Positions 40,229 to 49,091 are shown, counted from the first letter of the stretch. The stretch: 64,000 nucleotides of DNA from Niallia sp. FSL W8-0635 (GCF_038007965.1 NZ_JBBOYD010000001.1:2768501-2832500), one strand, 5' to 3'. Notes: generated from the letters alone by a model not told the origin. Program-made: numbers and translations.

Positions 40229-40247
40229 TTTTCTTTATCATACACCG

Positions 40248-40282
40248 AACAGAAAGGAATAATGTATCCTTTCTGTTCTTTA
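40248..40282 (+). terminator. Intrinsic terminator of fer
   Basis: GAACAGAAAGGA pairs with TCCTTTCTGTTC around a short AT loop, followed by TTTATTT. Confidence 0.8.
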
Positions 40283-40311
40283 TTTGCGTTAATTTATAAT
40301 TTGTAGCATAT

Positions 40312-40346
40312 AAAAAAGCAGTTCATGAATGTGAACTGCTTTTTAT
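40312..40346 (-). terminator. Intrinsic terminator of ribU
   Basis: AAAAAGCAGTTCA pairs with TGAACTGCTTTTT around 6 nt; on the minus strand it closes ribU 12 bp past its stop. Confidence 0.85.
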
Positions 40347-40357
40347 ATTTATTTTTA

Positions 40358-40939
40358 TTAAACGTTTCTAGTTGGGATTTGTTTATTAATCCACACACCC
40401 ATTTTCGAGAATACTAACGCAAAGATTATCGAAATAATTATTCCTTTTAACAGATTAAATGGAATAATCGCTGAAAGAATCGTTTGTTTTAATATAGTAG
40501 TGTCATTCGGTATTTTCATTAATGCATTATAGAATGGTAACATGATAAAGTAATTAAACAGACTTAATAAAGTAGTCATGATTAAAATACTTAAAGTTAA
40601 ACCGATAGCCATTCCTTTTTTAGATTTTATTTTATTGTAAATAAAATAAGTTGGTAAGATGAACGAGATTCCTGCGAGAAAGTTTGCAAAATGTCCAACT
40701 GGAACACCTGTTTCACTTCCTGTTATTAAATAATCCAATATATTTTTTATTAACTCAACTAATATTCCCGCTCCTGGACCTAAAATAAGTGCGGCTACTA
40801 ATGCAGGAATATCACTAAAATCAACCTTTAAGTAGCTTGGAAATGGTGGAATTGGGAATTTAAGCATCATTAGCACATACGCTAAACTACTCATCATTCC
40901 AATTAAAACATACTTTCTTACATTCATTTTTTTCTTCAT
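40358..40939 (-). CDS. ribU: Riboflavin ECF transporter substrate-binding protein RibU
   Basis: S component of the energy-coupling-factor transporter for riboflavin (YpaA/FmnP). 193 residues with about six membrane helices; the conserved N-terminal helix has the ALMMLKFPIPPFPSYLKVDF pattern (KYVLIGMMSSLAYV before it), followed by SDIPALVAALILGPGAG. It works with a shared EcfA/A'/T module not found in this window. The FMN riboswitch and terminator immediately upstream (41011-41242) show that it is switched off when FMN is plentiful. RBS AAGGAGAG. Confidence 0.94.
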   Translation of the reverse strand: MKKKMNVRKYVLIGMMSSLAYVLMMLKFPIPPFPSYLKVDFSDIPALVAALILGPGAGILVELIKNILDYLITGSETGVPVGHFANFLAGISFILPTYFIYNKIKSKKGMAIGLTLSILIMTTLLSLFNYFIMLPFYNALMKIPNDTTILKQTILSAIIPFNLLKGIIISIIFALVFSKMGVWINKQIPTRNV

Positions 40940-41010
40940 TTTTTTCTCTCCTTCTTTTTAGGATCCATCTACCTAAGAAGAAAGATTCAGCAATTTATTA
41001 AGAATGTGGC

Positions 41011-41047
41011 AAATAAAAACCCTCAAGCTATATAGACTTGAGGGAGA
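41011..41047 (-). terminator. Expression-platform terminator of the FMN riboswitch
   Basis: CCCTCAAG pairs with CTTGAGGG around a 9-nt loop, followed by TTTTTATTT on the minus strand. It lies between the aptamer and the ribU RBS, so ribU control should be by transcription attenuation. Confidence 0.88.
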
Positions 41048-41112
41048 AATTTTAAAGGCTGCATGCTTAATAAACGTTCTAAAAAGATAATTTTGAACGA
41101 TTGCAGAACCTC

Positions 41113-41242
41113 CATCTTCTCCCATCCAGACTTTACTGTCGGTTTTGGAATTTCACCAAATCAACCTACCGAAGTAGGGTCACGGACTTTGAGTACAAGA
41201 CTCATCACCGTCGGTCGGGAATTTCACCCTGCCCCGAAGATA
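41113..41242 (-). promoter_or_regulatory. FMN riboswitch (RFN element) controlling ribU
   Basis: The minus strand has the conserved RFN blocks in order: ATCTTCGGGGCAGGGTGAAA, TTCCCGACCG, CGGTGATGAG, the CCGTGACCC/ACTTCGGT arm, GATTTGGTGAAATTCC, CCGACAGT and AGTCTGGATGGGAGAAGAT. The two ends (ATCTTC and GAAGAT) pair as P1. The terminator at 41011-41047 is the switch. It binds FMN and represses transport when riboflavin is sufficient. Confidence 0.95.
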
Positions 41243-41365
41243 GACCAATATTAATTTATTGTTTTACAATTGTTATTATACATTAAACAATCAATATTTG
41301 TGAAGAAGTTTGCTTATAATTTCAAACTTTGTTCACATATTCACATTCGTATCTTCCATTCATTC

Positions 41366-41428
41366 AAAAAGAGTTCACAACATACTATAATAACCATCCA
41401 TGCTGAATAGTATGTTGTGAACTCTTTT
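41366..41428. terminator. Very long perfect hairpin after the M23 peptidase gene
   Basis: AAAAAGAGTTCACAACATAC plus TAT pairs with ATA plus GTATGTTGTGAACTCTTTT around a loop of about 17 nt, a stem of roughly 22 bp. It is 63 bp past the M23 stop and before the ribU leader. The flanking A and T runs allow it to act as a terminator in both directions. Confidence 0.75.
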
Positions 41429-41490
41429 CGCACTAATTCTTTTTTATAATTTGACAAGATTTGGAGACATTCCTTATTATGTAATCGTCT

Positions 41491-42267
41491 TTAAGTATAA
41501 TCCTCTCTTTTCTCCTCCATAAGATACTTACTACTTTTTAAATAGATACTCGCTTTCTTGTATGGAATTGTTGAATATTCGGATTCATCTTCCTCCAGAT
41601 TTATCTCCATTTCTTTCATACTTCTCTTTATGTACTCTTCTTCTAACTTTTTTTCTTCCTCTTGAAATGAATCTAATTTAGGAGAGTGAATAGGTTCTAC
41701 TGTTGGTTTACTTGTTACTTCCTCTGTTTCTTCTTGCACCGTAATTTTTACTGCCTGACCGACTTGTACATTTCCTAAAACCAAAATTGGATTTATTGCA
41801 TTTTCTTTTGTAACTGTCCATTCTTTATTATGTATTTCAAAATGCAAATGAACACCGGATGAGTGCCCTGTATTTCCCATTCCCCCTATTAATTCACCCT
41901 TTTTCACTAACTGATCTTCATTTACAAACCGCTTACTTAAATGAGCATACACAGTTTCTAGATCATTCTCATGCTTAACAAAAATGACATTTCCATAGGA
42001 TTGAGAGTAATAAGACTTTGTTACAACCCCTTCATCCACGACATACACATGGTCTCCTAAATTACCTGCAATATCTATTCCTTTATGTGTACCATTCCTA
42101 GTATTAAAGGTATCTGTAATGATTCCTTCACTCGGCCAAGTCCACGTCTTCGTTCGTTCAGATAGGGAGAGTGTTTCTGCTTGTGAATGTTTGCCCCCTA
42201 AGAACAATAAGCTTATAAATAAAAGCATAATAGCCGCTATAAGTATTCTCCTAATATAGTCTCCCAT
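41491..42267 (-). CDS. M23-family peptidoglycan endopeptidase
   Basis: Secreted or membrane-anchored zinc metallopeptidase: an N-terminal hydrophobic segment (ILIAAIMLLFISLLFLGG) with SQA at a possible cleavage site, then the LytM domain at about residues 45-145. Zinc ligands are in GTHKGIDIAG (HxxxD) and HLHFEIH (HxH), so it should be active. After residue 160 comes a Thr/Glu-rich stretch and a strongly charged, probably coiled-coil tail (EEEKKLEEEYIKRS). It resembles SpoIIQ-like or YebA-like proteins only in the peptidase domain, and I give no gene name. Likely monocistronic. Confidence 0.82.
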   Translation of the reverse strand: MGDYIRRILIAAIMLLFISLLFLGGKHSQAETLSLSERTKTWTWPSEGIITDTFNTRNGTHKGIDIAGNLGDHVYVVDEGVVTKSYYSQSYGNVIFVKHENDLETVYAHLSKRFVNEDQLVKKGELIGGMGNTGHSSGVHLHFEIHNKEWTVTKENAINPILVLGNVQVGQAVKITVQEETEEVTSKPTVEPIHSPKLDSFQEEEKKLEEEYIKRSMKEMEINLEEDESEYSTIPYKKASIYLKSSKYLMEEKREDYT

Positions 42268-42616
42268 TTAGTTTCCTCCTGTTCCATTAGTATCATAAAA
42301 ATGTTAATTTTTGAATATTTAATTCCATTATGTATAGATTATTATTCCATTATTAATTAACTGACCCTTCTACCATCTTCTCTTTCAACTTATGAGTACA
42401 TGTTCATTGTTAGAACTATAGAATACCAAGGCAAAAAAATGTGATATTTTTTACACATATAGAAAATCTGATGTTGTTTCAAAAAAGAAACAAAAATTAT
42501 TTTATACATCTATTCTTTTTTTATCCATTTTATTTCTGATTTATCAATATCTCATAAAAAATCACAGGTGAATTTCCCCATTTATATAGCGTATAATTAG
42601 CAAAAATAAACACCAT

Positions 42617-42655
42617 AAAAAGGAAGTGTCCTATATTATTAGACACTTCCTTTTG
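42617..42655 (-). terminator. Intrinsic terminator of sigX-rsiX
   Basis: AAAAGGAAGTGTC pairs with GACACTTCCTTTT around a 10-nt loop, immediately past the rsiX stop. Confidence 0.85.
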
Positions 42656-42657
42656 TA

Positions 42658-43836
42658 TTATTCTTTTATATCCACTCTATTGGCAGCAACTGGAACAACG
42701 AGTTCTTTTGTTAGTAGAAAATCTCCTACTTCTTTCACCTTTGTATTTTCAAACTTTACTGTAGAATATTTAAACTCTTTTGCTGTTAATAGTATCGACT
42801 CAATAGCATATAACGTCTTTTGATCCTCTTCCATCTTACTATCATTTGAGAGATAGACAATTAATTGTCGCTTGTTTTCATCCTTTGAAACCTTATCAAT
42901 ATCGATAGTATCAGGGATTGATGCCATTAATCCATGGGTTTCAATATTATCTTCCATTGCATCAAAGGCATTTTCTATAGAGTCATAAGGCTCTTCCCAA
43001 GGTACATATAATGGTCTTTCCTTTGATTCACCATCTTGCAAAAGAAAGTAAGCTCTATTTTCTAGCGGTCTATAATCAATGGTCGTTTCTGTTCGATTCC
43101 CTAGTTCTGCTCCTAACTTATCATTCGTATAAAACTCCATTTTCTTTGCACCAATTGATTGCAATTGTTGCTGAATCATTGTATTAAAAAATTCTTCAGA
43201 ATGAGATCCAAAGTTTGTAAATTCACGTTTAACATCTACCTCAATATTATTATCCTTTAAAGTGTAAGTGAAAATCTCAGGACTAATAGGAAAATAATCA
43301 CTTAAATGATCATTAATACCAATTACTTTTTTTACATTTTGTACATATAGATCAAACCGAGACAAATGATCCGGGTTTTCAACCAATATACTTATAGGAA
43401 CAATTACTTGAACATTTACATCGGGAATCGGATAAGTTAAAACCTCTTGATTCCCTACATCTTCCTGATAGATAGCTATTGGTGTAAGTGAGTTTGCTGA
43501 CATATCTTTTTGTTCTTCTGCTATATCCAGATTTTGTATTTCATTTTTTTCAGCCTCATCCGATATTTTTGCTTTCATTATAGAAGAATTTTCAGCAACC
43601 TTCCTTTCACTCTTAAACGATACATTACTATCAAAGAAACTTTGACTAATAATAAATAGTAGCATTATTGTACATGCGGTAGCTAATATTGGCATGATTC
43701 TTCTCATTTTGCGCACGGGTTTCTTTTTTAATTGGATAGTATGATAAATAGATTCCGGGCTTCGCTCATCTTTGATAGATGGTAATTGCTTTAATACATG
43801 TTTTATTTTTTCCTCATTCCACTTCTGTTTCCCCAT
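42658..43836 (-). CDS. rsiX: Anti-sigma-X factor RsiX
   Basis: Single-pass membrane anti-sigma factor that sequesters SigX. The cytoplasmic N-terminus starts MGKQKWNEEKIKHVLKQLPS and has KDERSPESIY, the RsiX signature. A membrane helix follows (IMPILATACTIMLLFIISQS, about residues 49-68). The rest, about 320 residues, is the external sensor part. 392 residues from ATG 43836, which is set by AAAGGAGGA. The start overlaps the end of sigX by 23 bp, ensuring coupled synthesis. Confidence 0.9.
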   Translation of the reverse strand: MGKQKWNEEKIKHVLKQLPSIKDERSPESIYHTIQLKKKPVRKMRRIMPILATACTIMLLFIISQSFFDSNVSFKSERKVAENSSIMKAKISDEAEKNEIQNLDIAEEQKDMSANSLTPIAIYQEDVGNQEVLTYPIPDVNVQVIVPISILVENPDHLSRFDLYVQNVKKVIGINDHLSDYFPISPEIFTYTLKDNNIEVDVKREFTNFGSHSEEFFNTMIQQQLQSIGAKKMEFYTNDKLGAELGNRTETTIDYRPLENRAYFLLQDGESKERPLYVPWEEPYDSIENAFDAMEDNIETHGLMASIPDTIDIDKVSKDENKRQLIVYLSNDSKMEEDQKTLYAIESILLTAKEFKYSTVKFENTKVKEVGDFLLTKELVVPVAANRVDIKE

Positions 43837-44359
43837 ATGGATCCTCCTTTCCGCCATATTCTTCTAAAAAGATTCGCAATGCCTTCAATGCACGATGCTG
43901 TGTTGTTTTCACTTTGCTTTCTGTCCATCCTAATGCATTAGCTGTTTCAGAAATGGAAAGTTCTTGAATATACCGAAATACAATAACCATTCGTTGGTCT
44001 ACTGTACAATATTGTAAGGCACTATAGACACCTTTCACTTCTTCTGAATGCAGTGCAATTTCTTCTGGAAGAAATCCATCTGCTTTTATTTGTTGTTTCG
44101 ACCAGTCAAACTTATCCATAATACGTTCTTTCCAATTTTTTTGTTTGCGAAAATGGTCTATTGCCACATTTCTAGCAATACTAAACAACCAAGTTTTTTC
44201 CGTACTCTTCCCCTCAAAACGATGATATGATTTAAGAACACGAATATATACTTCTTGTACTAAATCTTCTGCCGTTTCCTTGTGATTGACCATGTAAAAT
44301 AAAAATTGAAAAACGTCATGATGATACTTAGTATAAATTTCATCAAAAACGGAGTTCAT
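43814..44359 (-). CDS. sigX: ECF sigma factor SigX
   Basis: 181-residue extracytoplasmic-function sigma factor. Region 2 includes DVFQFLFYMVNHKETAEDLVQEVYIRVLKSY and region 4 includes QELSISETANALGWTESKVKTTQHRAL as the DNA-binding helix-turn-helix. In B. subtilis SigX controls cell-surface charge and resistance to cationic peptides. A TTG at 44380 is in frame, but GGGAGGAG lies 5 nt before ATG 44359. The gene has its own ECF-like promoter and is followed by its anti-sigma factor. Confidence 0.93.
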   Translation of the reverse strand: MNSVFDEIYTKYHHDVFQFLFYMVNHKETAEDLVQEVYIRVLKSYHRFEGKSTEKTWLFSIARNVAIDHFRKQKNWKERIMDKFDWSKQQIKADGFLPEEIALHSEEVKGVYSALQYCTVDQRMVIVFRYIQELSISETANALGWTESKVKTTQHRALKALRIFLEEYGGKEDPYGETEVE

Positions 44360-44387
44360 CTTTTCTCCTCCCCCGTTCAATATATTA

Positions 44388-44413
44388 GTCGTAATTTTAC
44401 TTAATTAGTTTCA
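44388..44413 (-). promoter_or_regulatory. ECF-type promoter of sigX, probably autoregulated
   Basis: On the minus strand TGAAAC (44413-44408), 16 bp of AT-rich spacer, then CGACTA. This fits the -35 (TGWAAC) and -10 (CGAC) boxes recognised by SigX and SigW-type factors. It lies about 29 bp before the sigX ATG, the right place for an autoregulatory promoter. Confidence 0.75.
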
Positions 44414-44632
44414 GTATTTTTATCAATTAATCTAATTTCTTGAACTCTTTGGTAATAAACATAAGAAAAGGGAGTCAGGGAAAGGTTGACCTCACAAGTT
44501 ATACCTGCATGCAGTAAGATTACTACATAAACAATGGAAAAATAGCTTGTAGGGTCAAAACTTTCTATGACACCCCATATGTTCTATTATGTTAAATTGT
44601 TTCTCGTGAATCAAGAAGAATCGGCACTTTCT

Positions 44633-46405
44633 CTAATTTTCTTCTTTATTTCGAGGTAAAAAGATAAAAAATGTGGTTCCTCGACCATATTTACTATATA
44701 CAGAAATGTCGCCACCATGGGCATCAATTATATTTTTGACAATAGCTAATCCTAAGCCTGTCCCTGCATTTCCTCTAGTTCTCGCTTTATCCGCTTTATA
44801 AAAACGCTCAAAAACATAAGGTAAATCTTCTTCAGGGATACCAGCTCCCGTATCCTCTACCTCTATATACACACCATAATCATCAGAACGACTTCGTAAA
44901 GAAACATTGCCACCACTTGGCGTATGTCGCATACTATTGTCCATTATATTGGTTAAAACTTGCTCGATACGATCTGGATCTAGCTCATATTCCCCTATAT
45001 CTTCTGAAATGGAGATAGTAAACAATATTTCTTTCTCTTTTGCTATCGCCTTAAACTTTCTTGCAACACGATTAAAAAATGTATATAAATCCATTGGTTC
45101 TTTTCTTAACTCTAGATAACCTGTTTCCATTCGAGCTAAATCTAAAAATTCATTGACTAAACGACCCATTCTTAATGACTCATCGTAGATTATCCGAGCC
45201 ATTTCCCTCTTCTCTTCCTCTGATTCAGCAATATTATCCACAATCGCCTCACTGTATCCTTGCAACATACTAATAGGTGTTCTTAGTTCATGAGAAATAT
45301 TCGCAATAAAATCAATCCGAAGCTTATCTAATTTCCGTTCCTCTGTCATATCACGAATAACAACGATTGCTCCCCTAATATCCTTCTTATTATAAAGGGG
45401 ACTAACAATCATTACCCAGTTTCTTCCTTGTAGAGTAATTTCATCTATCTGTTCATTACCAGTATGGACGGCAAGCTGAAATAATTTCCGCAATTCATCT
45501 GGAATTTGTCCTTGCATATCACTGAATTCGCCTTTTTGATAATACCAATGTTGTAAAAATTTTTCGGCAGGTGGATTGGTAAGTAGTAAACTTCCATTTC
45601 GATTAAGAGTTAGCACACCATCTGCCATTCCGCTTAAAATATTGTCCAGCTGCTCCTTCTCTTGGCTCAATGCGTTCATATTAAAATGTAACCTTCTTGC
45701 CATTTCATTGAACGCCATCGAAAGTTCACCAATTTCATCTTGTGCCATTATCGGTACTTTTGTCGCAAAATTTCCTTGAGCCATTTCAAAGGCAGCTTCT
45801 CTCATCTTTCTTAAAGGAGCCGTAATTCTAGTTAATAAAAAAAAGGCAAAAATCGTCGTTAAAATAATGGCAATAGCAGCAGCTAATACAATAAATTTTG
45901 CTGTAGATAGCTTCGATTCATTCATCGATTGTAAAGACTGATAAATAAAAACAGCTCCATCATTCCCATTTATGTGAAGTGGAGACCCTACGATTGCAAC
46001 TTGCTCAGGTACCTTCTCGTTATTCATCCATTTCGTCATTACAACAGCTGATTTATTACTCGTTATTACGTTTTTTAATTCTTCATTTTCTTCAAGAAAA
46101 GCATAGGAAATCTCTTGCATTCGAGTCTCTGGATAATAATAGATTTGATCTGGAGAAGAAATAATTATTGCTCCAGTTGAATGGTCAAGAAGCTCCCCTA
46201 CAATTTCCAATCCAGTTTGATTATTATGTTCTTTCATTATTTCCGATATTTTTGTTGCCGTATTCGTTAATTCATTTTCCGTTTGTTCAGTATAATATTG
46301 CTCAAAATACTCCAATAGCATAATCGTAAGAATCGTTAACACAACGGAAACTAGTAATAAAAAGGTAATCCAAAGCTTAAATACTACGCTTCGCCAAAAC
46401 TTCAT
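44633..46405 (-). CDS. resE: Sensor histidine kinase ResE
   Basis: 590-residue membrane kinase. Two membrane helices (about residues 10-30 and 168-190) flank an extracellular domain. HAMP (ITAPLRKMREAAFEMAQGNF) and PAS (residues about 255-360) follow. HisKA has the phosphohistidine in FIANISHELRTPISMLQGYSEA, and the ATPase motifs are NIMDNSMRHTPSGG, DTGAGI and GTGLGLAIVKNI. It senses oxygen limitation or nitric oxide and phosphorylates ResD. The start overlaps the resD stop by 4 bp. Confidence 0.92.
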   Translation of the reverse strand: MKFWRSVVFKLWITFLLLVSVVLTILTIMLLEYFEQYYTEQTENELTNTATKISEIMKEHNNQTGLEIVGELLDHSTGAIIISSPDQIYYYPETRMQEISYAFLEENEELKNVITSNKSAVVMTKWMNNEKVPEQVAIVGSPLHINGNDGAVFIYQSLQSMNESKLSTAKFIVLAAAIAIILTTIFAFFLLTRITAPLRKMREAAFEMAQGNFATKVPIMAQDEIGELSMAFNEMARRLHFNMNALSQEKEQLDNILSGMADGVLTLNRNGSLLLTNPPAEKFLQHWYYQKGEFSDMQGQIPDELRKLFQLAVHTGNEQIDEITLQGRNWVMIVSPLYNKKDIRGAIVVIRDMTEERKLDKLRIDFIANISHELRTPISMLQGYSEAIVDNIAESEEEKREMARIIYDESLRMGRLVNEFLDLARMETGYLELRKEPMDLYTFFNRVARKFKAIAKEKEILFTISISEDIGEYELDPDRIEQVLTNIMDNSMRHTPSGGNVSLRSRSDDYGVYIEVEDTGAGIPEEDLPYVFERFYKADKARTRGNAGTGLGLAIVKNIIDAHGGDISVYSKYGRGTTFFIFLPRNKEEN

Positions 46406-47118
46406 CCATTGTTAACCTCAAACTTATAGCCTACTCCCCAAACAGTTACAATCATACTAGCTGCCTCTTCTGAAACGCGATTTAGCTTTTCTCTTAATCG
46501 CTTAACATGTGTATCCACTGTTCTTAAATCACCAAAAAATTCGTAATGCCATACTTCTTTTAATAGTAATTCTCGATCAAATACTTTATCTGGAGATTTA
46601 GCTAGAAAAAATAATAATTCATATTCCTTTGGAGTTAAGCTTACTTCTTTACCACTAGCCAATACACGATGTGCGTCATGATCAATTGTTAATGCTGGAA
46701 ATATAATAACATCCTTTGAGGTACTATCACTTTGTTCAAATGTAGTAGTCGTTGACCGTCGCAATAAAGCCTTTACTCTTAATACTACTTCTCTAGGGCT
46801 AAAAGGCTTTACAATATAATCATCTGTTCCAACTTCAAATCCTTGAACTCTATTTACTTCTTCACCTTTAGCTGTAAGCATGATGACAGGAGTCGTTTTT
46901 TTCTCTCTTAACTCCTTACATACTTCCATCCCATCTTTTCCAGGCATCATCAAATCGAGTAAGATAACATCATAATCTGTGTTTAATGCTTTAGTAAGAG
47001 CGCTCACACCGTCTTCCGCTTCCTCCACAATAAACTCTTCTCTTTCTAAATACATTTTTAAAAGACGTCTGATTCTTTCTTCGTCATCTACCACTAGAAT
47101 TTTAATTTCCTTCTCCAT
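46402..47118 (-). CDS. resD: Response regulator ResD
   Basis: OmpR-type regulator of aerobic and anaerobic respiration genes. The receiver domain has the acidic pocket VVDDEERIRR, phospho-aspartate in VILLDLMMPGKDG and lysine in DDYIVKPFSP. The winged-helix DNA-binding domain (from about 135) has ELLFFLAKSPDKVFDRELLL and TVDTHVKRLREKL. 238 residues. RBS GGAGG. In B. subtilis resABC come before resD; here the next gene upstream is rluB. Confidence 0.94.
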   Translation of the reverse strand: MEKEIKILVVDDEERIRRLLKMYLEREEFIVEEAEDGVSALTKALNTDYDVILLDLMMPGKDGMEVCKELREKKTTPVIMLTAKGEEVNRVQGFEVGTDDYIVKPFSPREVVLRVKALLRRSTTTTFEQSDSTSKDVIIFPALTIDHDAHRVLASGKEVSLTPKEYELLFFLAKSPDKVFDRELLLKEVWHYEFFGDLRTVDTHVKRLREKLNRVSEEAASMIVTVWGVGYKFEVNNG

Positions 47119-47499
47119 CGTTCATACCTCCTAACAAAATACACAAATCAATTTTTACCTTCGATGTTCCGCATGTTGCTGTATAAATAAATTCAATGAA
47201 AATATCTATTGCCTATTTATCTTATGGACTATTATTTATACTGCAGTTTTCCAGTAACATATAATTTATTTAGGTAATTTCTCATATTTGACACTTTTAT
47301 TATAGCATTATTAGCATGTTGATATTGTTATCTTCCATTGCTATATGTGACACTTTTATGAACTTTTTTGAAGTTTTTGGTGTTATCAAAACATACAAAT
47401 GGTGCATTCTATTGGTCCAGAGAATAGAATCTGTAGATAAAACACGGTTAATAAACGCTCCTACCGACAACAGAAAATATTACACAATCAGATTCCAAT
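47119..47499. other. 381-bp spacer between rluB and resD, no gene seen
   Basis: This is where resA, resB and resC stand in B. subtilis. No cytochrome-c-biogenesis sequence (no CxxC thioredoxin or large membrane ORF) remains. It probably contains the resD promoter; the plus-strand frame at 47316-47555 lacks an RBS and is not credible. Confidence 0.6.
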
Positions 47500-48228
47500 T
47501 TACCCTTTCTTCTTTTGGGCTTCTGCTCTCAATAACTTCACTTCATGTGCCGTAAGTTCACGAGCATCTCCAGGCTGTAAGCCGTTTAAATTTAAGAAAG
47601 AATATCTTTCTCGCTTTAATTTCATTACCGGTGTTCCAATTGCCTCAAACATTCTTCTTACTTGGCGGTTTCTTCCTTCGTGAATTTTCAACTCAATAAT
47701 ACTTGTTCCTTTTTTCTTATCGACAGAAAGGATTTTCACTTTTGCAGGAGCAGTTTTTCCATCCTCAAGCATAATTCCTCTTTCCAATTGCTTTACTTTT
47801 TCTCGAGCTGGTATACCTTTAACTTTGGCAACGTAAACTTTCTCAATTTCTCCTTTTGGATGCATCATAAGATTTGCAAATTCTCCATCGTTCGTTAAAA
47901 GAATAATGCCTGAAGTATCATAGTCCAGACGTCCAATTGGATAAATTCTTGCTTCAATTTCAGAAAAATAATCGGTTACGACTTTTCTTCCTTTATCATC
48001 ATTAACACTTGAGATTACGCCTCTTGGTTTATAAAGAATAAAATAAACCGGTTCTTCTCTTTCTATTGGGACTCCACTTACTTCGATTTTATCGTTAGAA
48101 CCTACTTTTACACCTAATTCTTTCACTGTTTTTCCATTAACTTTTACTTTTCCTTCCAGGATTAATTCCTCTGCTTTTCTTCTTGATGCAATCCCTGCAT
48201 GTGCGATTACTTTTTGTAGTCTTTCCAT
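47500..48228 (-). CDS. rluB: 23S rRNA pseudouridine synthase RluB
   Basis: Makes a pseudouridine in 23S rRNA helix 90-92 region (RsuA/RluB family, ypuL in B. subtilis). An N-terminal S4 RNA-binding domain (MERLQKVIAHAGIASRRKAE) precedes the catalytic domain, with the catalytic aspartate in PIGRLDYDTSGIILLTNDG and EGRNRQVRRMFEAIG near the end. 242 residues. RBS GAGGTGA. Confidence 0.95.
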   Translation of the reverse strand: MERLQKVIAHAGIASRRKAEELILEGKVKVNGKTVKELGVKVGSNDKIEVSGVPIEREEPVYFILYKPRGVISSVNDDKGRKVVTDYFSEIEARIYPIGRLDYDTSGIILLTNDGEFANLMMHPKGEIEKVYVAKVKGIPAREKVKQLERGIMLEDGKTAPAKVKILSVDKKKGTSIIELKIHEGRNRQVRRMFEAIGTPVMKLKRERYSFLNLNGLQPGDARELTAHEVKLLRAEAQKKKG

Positions 48229-48499
48229 CTATATCACCTCATCCAATTTCTCAACAGTAAAAAATGATTGATCGTTTTTTTAAAAGTATTTCTAAATGTT
48301 TTATCCTATTTTATTAGTGTCAATTTATTAGAAAACAGACTAAATCAAAACGCTTGATCGTTCTTTTTTTGCCATTCCTATGAATTATGACATAAATTGA
48401 TGAAATTTCAAAGAAATCTTTGAAATTCGGGCTGTTATCATTAATTAAAAGTATTTTTTAAAACTCTCTTAAAGAGATTTCGCCAAGCTTAAAAAAACA

Positions 48500-48551
48500 A
48501 AAAAATGCCTTAAGACAAAGTTGCAATACAACTTCATCTAAGACATTATTA
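48500..48551 (-). terminator. Terminator of dacB-spmA-spmB
   Basis: Interrupted stem AATG, CTTAAG/CTAAG and AAGTTG/CAACTT around a small loop, followed by a T-rich minus-strand run, starting right after the spmB stop. Confidence 0.6.
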
Positions 48552-49085
48552 TTATTTCCCAAACATCAACGTTACAACTACAATGGCAGCGATAAATCCA
48601 ATAAGATCTGCTAATAATCCAACTTTTAAGGCGTCACCCATTTTCTTTATCCCTACAGCTCCAAAGTAAACGGTTAATACATAGAGGGTTGTATCCGTGC
48701 TTCCTTGTATAACAGAAGCAAGCCTTCCGATAAATGAATCTGGTCCGTAAGTAGCAATTAAATCACTCGTCATTCCTAATGCAGCATTTCCCGATATCGG
48801 TCTAATAATCGCCAGAGGAGCTACTTCAGAAGGAACTCCAATAAGGTCTAAGAGAGGCTTAAGAAAGCTCATAAAATATTCTAATGCTCCAGATGCTCGG
48901 AAAATAGAAATGGAAACGAGCATGCCTACTAAATAGGGAATAATAGAGAAAGCAATCTGAATTCCTTCTTTTCCACCTTCAACGAAACTTTCATATGTTG
49001 GTACTTTTTTAAATGTTCCGTACAGTAAAATAAACCCTATTAGGGAAGGAATCATCCACAATGAAACTAAAGATATTATCTCCAT
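48552..49085 (-). CDS. spmB: Spore maturation protein B
   Basis: 177-residue membrane protein with nucleoside-recognition (Gate) topology: hydrophobic segments near residues 5-25, 45-65, 110-130 and 150-175, with VPTYESFVEGGKEGIQIAFS and RPISGNAALGMTSDL. With SpmA it is needed for full dehydration of the spore core and heat resistance. The start is ambiguous: GTG 49088 or ATG 49085; the latter has GGGTG at better spacing. Placed directly after spmA. Confidence 0.92.
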   Translation of the reverse strand: MEIISLVSLWMIPSLIGFILLYGTFKKVPTYESFVEGGKEGIQIAFSIIPYLVGMLVSISIFRASGALEYFMSFLKPLLDLIGVPSEVAPLAIIRPISGNAALGMTSDLIATYGPDSFIGRLASVIQGSTDTTLYVLTVYFGAVGIKKMGDALKVGLLADLIGFIAAIVVVTLMFGK

Positions 49086-49091
49086 CACCCA

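Noticed and set aside
41063..41286. Two plus-strand frames near 41.1 kb
   Set aside because: They lie antisense to the FMN riboswitch, whose conserved blocks explain the sequence.
47316..47555. 79-codon plus-strand frame between resD and rluB
   Set aside because: No RBS, runs into the end of rluB on the opposite strand, and resembles no protein I know.
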